Assembly: GCA_002401055.1 (NCBI GenBank)
Contig: NVRZ01000074.1
Location: 1-11,840, forward strand
Direction of reading: 5' to 3'
DNA from: Bacteroidota bacterium
GTDB lineage: Bacteria > Bacteroidota > Bacteroidia > NORP154
DNA: 11,840 nucleotides
Shown here: positions 7,901-11,840 of the stretch, piece by piece
Numbering within the stretch: position 1 is the first letter of the stretch
Layout: each line of letters opens with the position of its first letter
Program-made: the position numbers and the translations under genes
The notes under the pieces: generated by a model
The model's database searches: none
What the model was told of the DNA's origin: nothing
Seen by the model: the letters and a program-made list of their open reading frames with translations, nothing else

Positions 7901-8490
7901 TCAATGACTGCTCATCATTTCCATTGTCCGCCAGTTTCACTCCAACGCTTGACACCATTGACCTTGCAGGGTTGGGAATTGCAGTATTTGATAATACCAG
8001 CATGAATTCTCTCGGCTGGACATGGGATTTCGGAGATGGCAGCCCTGCTACGACTGTTGAAGACCCAACACATACTTATGTGGACACAGGAACTTACACG
8101 GTAACCCTTACATCGACAAATTATAATTGCAGTGATGCGTCAACAGGAACAATCGTAGTAATTAATTCCAATTTCGTTCCTGAGGACACTACTGGTAATC
8201 AGGATACCACGGCAATTCAACAGGTATCTCCTTTGGTCCCGACGGCCACCTTAAGCGTATTCCCGAATCCAAACAAAGGGGTGTTTACAATAGAAGCATA
8301 CCTTGAAAATCCAGGCGATTTTACAATAGAGATTTATAGCCTAGTGGGAAAGAGAATATTGGTTGAAGCCGTTGTTTCAAAGCAGTGGTACAGAAATGAC
8401 TTAAACCTTACAAATATTAACAAGGGTATTTATCTGATCCGACTTACTTCAGCGTATGGAAGCCAGACCAAAAAAGTAATTATTCAATAA
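4993..8490 (+). CDS. T9SS-secreted glycine-rich beta-helix / Ig-like / PKD surface protein (paralogue A)
   Basis: 1165 residues from the ATG at 4993. Order of parts: signal peptide 1-31 (basic start, hydrophobic core, ends TAQ); predicted right-handed parallel beta-helix start 32-183 (GTKSNPANL, DVTLEGGF, SNFRLLDI); glycine-rich region 184-482 with nine cysteines; degenerate PKD-like domain about 508-590 (DFSGC, W533-I-F-G); Ig-like domain about 590-663 with a SCCG motif at 649-652; three tandem Ig-like repeats 666-892; two PKD domains with WNFGD (924-928) and WDFGD (1011-1015); and a T9SS type A sorting tail about 1085-1165 (VFPNPNKG, ending KKVIIQ). Such tails direct export across the outer membrane and are normally cleaved on surface attachment. 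A TTG at 4975 would add six residues, but the ATG gives a 31-residue leader identical in length to that of the downstream paralogue. No enzyme motif is seen; an adhesive or matrix role is inferred. The next gene follows without a gap. Confidence 0.95.
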   Translation: MIGTKRRLSKSFGKYSIILLLITCSTQVTAQECGYVYVSPSGASSGSAGTKSNPANLAFGLTLTSSSNNIVRMSSGTYSFSNAFNMISDVTLEGGFNVSTWVKSNITPTIFHRDTANILSSPSRLIAINCISISNFRLLDIVINMDDAAGDGVSTYGIYLNGCSNYTLSRCLINTGNATDGFQGVTGAPGLPGAAGIGGQSGIEEGDCCRLGGSGSFGSFTGSNSGGDGGLGGERPLFDVNTIFGLCYADNFGTNDGYPGYSGVGMGGSAGGIGGVGLCEGYYPPADSACVVQPTNHGAAGGDGPPGYNGLDGLKVYASYTGGFYLPSSGTTGSLGTHGGGGGGGGGGGAKGCEPAVVDPNSCDTVFWSWGSGGGGGGGGEGGQRSAAGLGGTGGGGSFAIFIWANGSNGKVRDCITNPGLAGAGGPGGPGGLGGFGGSGGGGGKTGAAPDSVSSCNVGQGGDGGNGGNGGIGGTGGEGSDGIAMAIFEDTAGSPALVSNNYNPFEPAIEVDFSGCSNSNVYFSTTAVGNINWIFGFGANPQGSTLANDTAQYDSGALGFRTITLIVDGVPYSYANYITLNIDFTPPEIDVTALTVCAGDAINISTSSTADSYSWTIPGGSVPTYTQQSPGSVTFSTPGTYTINLVTTSCCGTSYTEVEIEVISSVILDLGADTSICYTDPLPVFNAMNPGAVFSWTLNGNSTGGNTQTLQASLPGIYGVTVTFGSCSSSDEIEFEIYTSLPVDIGGDTSICVNDLFPLLDAGIPNMASYLWTIDGNPIGTNSQYLQTTIPGVYAVSITSATGCTGGDSLTLSISEPTVELGSNKTFCDNEQYPLLDAGNPGSTYQWFLNGSSVGTNSQTYQSTSGGIYSVLISNQYGCVAGDSITLTVLATLNGAFTIPGTTTVGATVSFTDNSSPAPSAWIWNFGDNSPNDTNQNTTHAYNVAGEYPVFLIVGNGVCSDTVITTIEVLNDCSSFPLSASFTPTLDTIDLAGLGIAVFDNTSMNSLGWTWDFGDGSPATTVEDPTHTYVDTGTYTVTLTSTNYNCSDASTGTIVVINSNFVPEDTTGNQDTTAIQQVSPLVPTATLSVFPNPNKGVFTIEAYLENPGDFTIEIYSLVGKRILVEAVVSKQWYRNDLNLTNINKGIYLIRLTSAYGSQTKKVIIQ
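5542..6438 (+). repeat. Glycine-rich GGX low-complexity region of paralogue A
   Basis: Residues 184-482 of the first large secreted protein are dominated by G-G-X and G-X-X triplets, including runs of 11 (339-349) and 8 (373-380) consecutive glycines. Short non-glycine segments interrupt it, notably GGFYLPSSG and SFAIFIWANGSNGKVRDCI. Nine cysteines occur at 208, 209, 247, 279, 290, 353, 363, 415 and 456. At the DNA level the region is rich in GGN codons, which leaves long open frames in other readings; those are not genes. Confidence 0.9.
6007..6039 (+). repeat. 9-bp tandem repeat (GGCGGAGGC) encoding polyglycine
   Basis: Three perfect copies of GGCGGAGGC run from 6007 to 6033, followed by the imperfect GGTGGA. 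Together they encode 11 glycines (residues 339-349 of the first large secreted protein). Because the unit is a multiple of three, copy-number change would lengthen or shorten the glycine run without shifting the frame. Confidence 0.85.
6988..7668 (+). repeat. Three tandem Ig-like protein repeats (about 75 residues each)
   Basis: Residues 666-892 of the first large secreted protein hold three copies of one module, starting near V-I-L-D-L-G-A-D-T-S-I-C (666), V-D-I-G-G-D-T-S-I-C (743) and V-E-L-G-S-N-K-T-F-C (819). Each carries a Leu/Pro-x-x-D-A-G-like turn (degenerate in the first copy), a central W-x-x-x/D-G core, a G-[TG]-N-[ST]-Q turn (present in all three), and a closing G-[IV]-Y-x-V strand. 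Spacing between equivalent residues is 75 and 76. The downstream paralogue lacks this triplet. Confidence 0.8.
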
Positions 8491-11400
8491 ATGAAACTGA
8501 CCGAGCTATCCAAAATACAATACTTGACGGTTGCCGTTATGGTGCTTCTGACCATCTTGGCCTTTGGCAAGGCGAATGCTCAGCAATGTAACATCGTCTA
8601 TGTGAAATCTGGAGGAGCAACAAGCGGTACGGCTGGAACAAAATCCAACCCTGCAAACCTTAGCTACGGTATCTCTCTCGCAAATGTCACCAACAACCAG
8701 GTATACCTGGCGGCAGGCACATATATCGCCTATAGCGCCGTGATAATGAAAAGTGATATAACTCTGGAAGGTGGCTTTGATGCAATTACGTGGGAAAAAA
8801 GCAATGGAACAGCCACCATAATTTACCGAGACAACTCAAATGTGGAATCCTCTCCGAGCAGATTGGTGGCCATGTACTGCATGAACTTATCCAATTTTAG
8901 ACTCCAGGATTTAACCATACGATGCGCTGATGGGTTCGGAGGAGGAACATCTTCATACGGTGTTTACCTTAGTGCCTGCTCCAACTATAATATTGTTAGA
9001 TGCAAGATCATTTCTGGTAATGCGGGGAATGGCGAAAGTGGCTCCAATGGCACCAACGGAACACCAGGAGCAATAGGCTCTGCGGGTCAAAACGGTGATG
9101 AGCAAGGACCTTGTTGTACAGCTGGAGGCATCGGAGGTTCAGGAACTTTTCTGGGAAGTTATGCAGGCGGAGACGGGGGTAACGGTGGCGACAGGGGCGA
9201 TGCGAGTTGTAGCTGGTGCGGTAATTCCGCTGACGCAACCAATGGGTATCCCGGTCAGGACGGTTTTGGTCCCGGTGGAGGAGTTGGTGGAAACGGAGGA
9301 TTTAAACGTGTCGTTTGCGTATACCCCACAGCTTGCGCTCCTTCGGTTCATTACGGTCAGCCTGGCTCGGATGGATCTGATGGACTTTCTGGCACCGCAG
9401 GAGCTGACGGCGTTGGAAACTTTACAGGTGGCTTTTACGTGCCAACTGATGGAACAATGGGCAGTGCTGGAACGCATGGCTCGGGAGCTGGCGGAGGTGG
9501 AGGTAGTGGATCTCTTGGCGGAATACCTTATGACTGTCTCTTTGGCTTACCCCCTAACTGGAACGGCTCTGGTGCTGGCGGTGGTGGTGGTGGTGAAGGT
9601 GGCGAGGCTGCTTTGCAGGGTTTAGGCGGAACTGGAGGAGGTGCATCCTTCGCAGTATATCTGAACAACAATGGAGCAAGCGGCTTAATTCAAGATTGTA
9701 ATCTTACGGTAGGAAACCCTGGCCTTGGAGGATTGGGGGGTGCTGGCGGCATTGGTGGACCTGGCGGAGCTGGTGGGCCTGGAGGAGGCCAGTGTGCAAT
9801 TGGATACGGAGGCGATGGCGGTAATGGTGGAACAGGTGGAGGCGGAGGTGCCGGAGGGGCAGGATCCTCAGGTGTTGCGAATAAATTATATGAAGACCCC
9901 TCGGGTGACCCTGTGAATTACTACAATATCAATAGCCTGCAACAACCGCTGGTTTATGTGAAATTCTCGGGATGCACTGATGCGCCCGTTACATTTTATA
10001 CGGACGCAACGGGAACAATAGAGTGGTTCTTTGGAGCAGGTTCTGTTCCGTCAAATACCATTGGAAGCCCGTCTATAGCGACGTACACCACAACTGGCCG
10101 AAAAACCTTTACCATGGTTGTAAACGGAATTCCTTATACATATTCTGATTTCATTGACATCTTTAGCAATGGTGCGGGCCTAAATCCCACTATTGTTCCG
10201 ATCACTTCTGATACGCTTTGCGCGGGAGATATTGGCTCGTTCGCAAGTAGCGTAACAGCCGCAAGCTATACCTGGTACATCATGAGGGACACTATGGTGG
10301 ACACCTTTTCGGGGGCGGGATTGCTTTCCTTGTCGTACATATTTGACTCAGTCGGCACTTACACAGTGGTTCTTGAAACTAGAAATTCTTGTTGTGGCGT
10401 ATCCTTTCCAGACACCTTCACGGTAACGGTAAATCCAATTATACAGCCATCCATTTCCATTCAATCAAGCGATACAAGCAATACAGTGTGCGATGGTACG
10501 ACGCTAACTTTCAGTGCATTAGCTGGCGATGTCAGCAATCCACAATATTCGTGGTTTGTAAATGGTGTTCCGGCAGGATCCAATAGCCCAACATTCTCTA
10601 CATCCACTTTGGCAGATGGAGATATAATTACAGCGGCAGTCATGACCACAACAGGTTGCTCTATCGGCTTATCTGATTCTTCCAACTCAATCACTGTTAC
10701 CGTAGTAGGAATTCCCGCCGTAACGTGCACTGCAGACACTTTTGTAACTGGGTTTCCAACATACTTTACCGCCACTGTAGTTTCAGGAGGCATTACGCCA
10801 TTTACTTATCTATGGGACTTTGGGGACCAGACTATGGGCGCTGGTGATTCAGTCGCTCACATTTATCTTTCACCAGGGGTTTACGACATTCAGGTAGATG
10901 TTGTCGATGCGAATGGGTGTCCTGGAACTTGTAACCTTGTCGCAACGATTTACAGCATTTTAACTGCAGCTTATACCGCTTCTGTGTACAATGGATGTGC
11001 TCCCTTAACAGTGGACTTTTCCAATCAAAGCACCAATGCGGTAACATATTTATGGGATTTTGGAGATGGAAGCACGCTGTCCGCTATTAGTACAGCAAGT
11101 GTTAGTCATACATACACAAATCCCGGTACTTACGACGTAGTGCTCTACGCATATGGAGCTTCTGGAAACGATAGCGACTGGGTTACCAGTCAGGTTTTTG
11201 TACTTGGCAGCCCCGTTGCTAATTTTCAGGGCTATCCTCAATTAATTACTACGATTGAAGACACGGTCTTTTTTGGTGATAATTCATTGGATGCATGGAT
11301 GTGGCAATGGAACTTCGGAGACCCGATATCAGGAGGAAACAATACTTCAACCATTCAAAACCCAGCACATTACTATGCTCTTGAAGGAAGCTACACCGTT

Positions 11401-11778
11401 TCATTAGTTGTTACAAATGCATTTGGTTGTAGCGACAGTGTTACCAAGCCTAATTTCATCGTTGTCAACATAGATACGGGTAGTGGTGTATCAGTCGAGG
11501 CACCTCATCTCGGCATAAACACGATCGTCATTTTCCCCAACCCTGTGTCCTCAGAATTGAATGTTTTAGTTGAAGTAAAATCGCCCGGAACGCTCGAGAT
11601 AACAATGATAAACATGAGTGGTCAACGCATAAGGACGTTTTCTGAAGAACAAATCCAGAAGGGTACGACCAAACTTACCTACTCTCTCAATGACGTGACC
11701 TTAAGCAAAGGGCTCTACTTTTTGGATGTGAATTACAATGGAAAGCATTACTACAAAAAAATAATATTAACTCCATGA
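8491..11778 (+). CDS. T9SS-secreted glycine-rich beta-helix / Ig-like / PKD surface protein (paralogue B)
   Basis: 1095 residues; the ATG directly follows the TAA of paralogue A, so translation of the two is probably coupled. Order of parts: signal peptide 1-31 (ends ANAQ); predicted parallel beta-helix start 32-175, closely matching A (both have GTKSNPANL, SPSRL and SNFRL); glycine-rich region 176-461 with nine cysteines, including the CC pair at 208-209 as in A; degenerate PKD-like domain about 485-565 (KFSGC); Ig-like domain about 566-648 with SCCG at 633-636; a further Ig-like domain 651-742; three PKD domains with WDFGD (775-779), WDFGD (855-859) and WNFGD (940-944); and a T9SS type A tail about 1009-1095 (IFPNPVSSEL, ending KKIILTP). 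It should be exported through the outer membrane and anchored or released there. It lacks A's Ig triplet and has one more PKD. No catalytic motif is seen; binding or structural function is inferred. Confidence 0.95.
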   Translation: MKLTELSKIQYLTVAVMVLLTILAFGKANAQQCNIVYVKSGGATSGTAGTKSNPANLSYGISLANVTNNQVYLAAGTYIAYSAVIMKSDITLEGGFDAITWEKSNGTATIIYRDNSNVESSPSRLVAMYCMNLSNFRLQDLTIRCADGFGGGTSSYGVYLSACSNYNIVRCKIISGNAGNGESGSNGTNGTPGAIGSAGQNGDEQGPCCTAGGIGGSGTFLGSYAGGDGGNGGDRGDASCSWCGNSADATNGYPGQDGFGPGGGVGGNGGFKRVVCVYPTACAPSVHYGQPGSDGSDGLSGTAGADGVGNFTGGFYVPTDGTMGSAGTHGSGAGGGGGSGSLGGIPYDCLFGLPPNWNGSGAGGGGGGEGGEAALQGLGGTGGGASFAVYLNNNGASGLIQDCNLTVGNPGLGGLGGAGGIGGPGGAGGPGGGQCAIGYGGDGGNGGTGGGGGAGGAGSSGVANKLYEDPSGDPVNYYNINSLQQPLVYVKFSGCTDAPVTFYTDATGTIEWFFGAGSVPSNTIGSPSIATYTTTGRKTFTMVVNGIPYTYSDFIDIFSNGAGLNPTIVPITSDTLCAGDIGSFASSVTAASYTWYIMRDTMVDTFSGAGLLSLSYIFDSVGTYTVVLETRNSCCGVSFPDTFTVTVNPIIQPSISIQSSDTSNTVCDGTTLTFSALAGDVSNPQYSWFVNGVPAGSNSPTFSTSTLADGDIITAAVMTTTGCSIGLSDSSNSITVTVVGIPAVTCTADTFVTGFPTYFTATVVSGGITPFTYLWDFGDQTMGAGDSVAHIYLSPGVYDIQVDVVDANGCPGTCNLVATIYSILTAAYTASVYNGCAPLTVDFSNQSTNAVTYLWDFGDGSTLSAISTASVSHTYTNPGTYDVVLYAYGASGNDSDWVTSQVFVLGSPVANFQGYPQLITTIEDTVFFGDNSLDAWMWQWNFGDPISGGNNTSTIQNPAHYYALEGSYTVSLVVTNAFGCSDSVTKPNFIVVNIDTGSGVSVEAPHLGINTIVIFPNPVSSELNVLVEVKSPGTLEITMINMSGQRIRTFSEEQIQKGTTKLTYSLNDVTLSKGLYFLDVNYNGKHYYKKIILTP
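9016..9873 (+). repeat. Glycine-rich GGX low-complexity region of paralogue B
   Basis: Residues 176-461 of the second large secreted protein. It follows the same layout as in paralogue A: a CC pair at 208-209, FTGGFYVPTDGTMGSAGTHG matching A's YTGGFYLPSSGTTGSLGTHG, polyglycine stretches (334-338, 363-368), a beta-like insert SFAVYLNNNGASGLIQDC, and a final G-G-X tract. The cysteines are at 208, 209, 240, 243, 276, 282, 349, 403 and 435. Five consecutive GGT codons (9580-9594) are a second simple repeat. Confidence 0.9.
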
Positions 11779-11840
11779 GAATTCACCTTTCAAAAATATC
11801 ATGTATGGTGATTATCGCCTTTGTATTGCTTGCCAATACT
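11775..11840 (+). CDS. Start of a third exported protein gene (partial, runs off right edge)
   Basis: ATG at 11775 overlaps the TGA of paralogue B as ATGA, and 22 codons stay open to the window end. The peptide begins MRIHLSKISC and continues MVIIAFVLLANT: a basic start followed by a hydrophobic core, as in a signal peptide. The 4-base overlap is typical of translationally coupled genes. Given the layout it could be a third paralogue or a partner protein, but too little is visible to decide. Confidence 0.65.
   Translation, partial: MRIHLSKISCMVIIAFVLLANT

Noticed and set aside
9095..9625. 176-codon plus-strand open frame inside paralogue B
   Set aside because: It is an out-of-frame reading of the glycine-rich codons, with valine/alanine/glutamate-biased low complexity and no domain. 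Stops are rare in such sequence in all frames.
1..11840. CRISPR arrays, tRNA or rRNA genes, insertion sequences
   Set aside because: I saw no spaced identical repeats, no cloverleaf or rRNA sequence and no transposase frame. The repeated DNA present is coding glycine or Ig-like repeats.

Overview
The window comes from a member of the Bacteroidota with a type IX secretion system (T9SS). Two very large secreted proteins end in recognisable T9SS type A C-terminal sorting domains. Gene starts lack clear Shine-Dalgarno sequences, and a DUF4175-like membrane protein of the type known from this phylum lies at the left edge. I cannot name a genus from the sequence.

Left part (1-4940). A partial minus-strand gene encodes a DUF4175-like membrane protein that runs off the left edge. 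It is divergent from a plus-strand gene cluster, and the 147-base gap between them holds a perfect 9-bp inverted repeat. The plus-strand cluster is tight: glutamyl-tRNA synthetase (gltX), then after 10 bases an AidB-like acyl-CoA dehydrogenase that seems to start at TTG, then after 12 bases a small cysteine-rich exported protein. A strong candidate intrinsic terminator at 4895-4940 closes this unit. These are mostly housekeeping-type genes and their products have no obvious shared pathway.

Right part (4993-11840). This is a second, tightly packed unit of secreted surface proteins. Two paralogues of 1165 and 1095 residues lie head to tail with no intergenic base (TAA directly followed by ATG). 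A third open frame begins inside the stop of the second (ATGA overlap) and starts with a signal-peptide-like sequence before the window ends. Both paralogues have the same plan: signal peptide, predicted parallel beta-helix start, roughly 290-300 residues of glycine-rich sequence interrupted by short beta-like segments and nine cysteines, a stalk of PKD and Ig-like modules, and a T9SS tail. The N-terminal half is clearly homologous throughout, while the stalk differs in the number and kind of modules.

The most interesting content is this tandem array. It looks like a family of T9SS-exported, glycine-rich, disulfide-stapled surface or matrix proteins that diversified by duplication and stalk-module exchange. 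The substrate or partner cannot be read from the sequence; an adhesive, coat or matrix role is inference.
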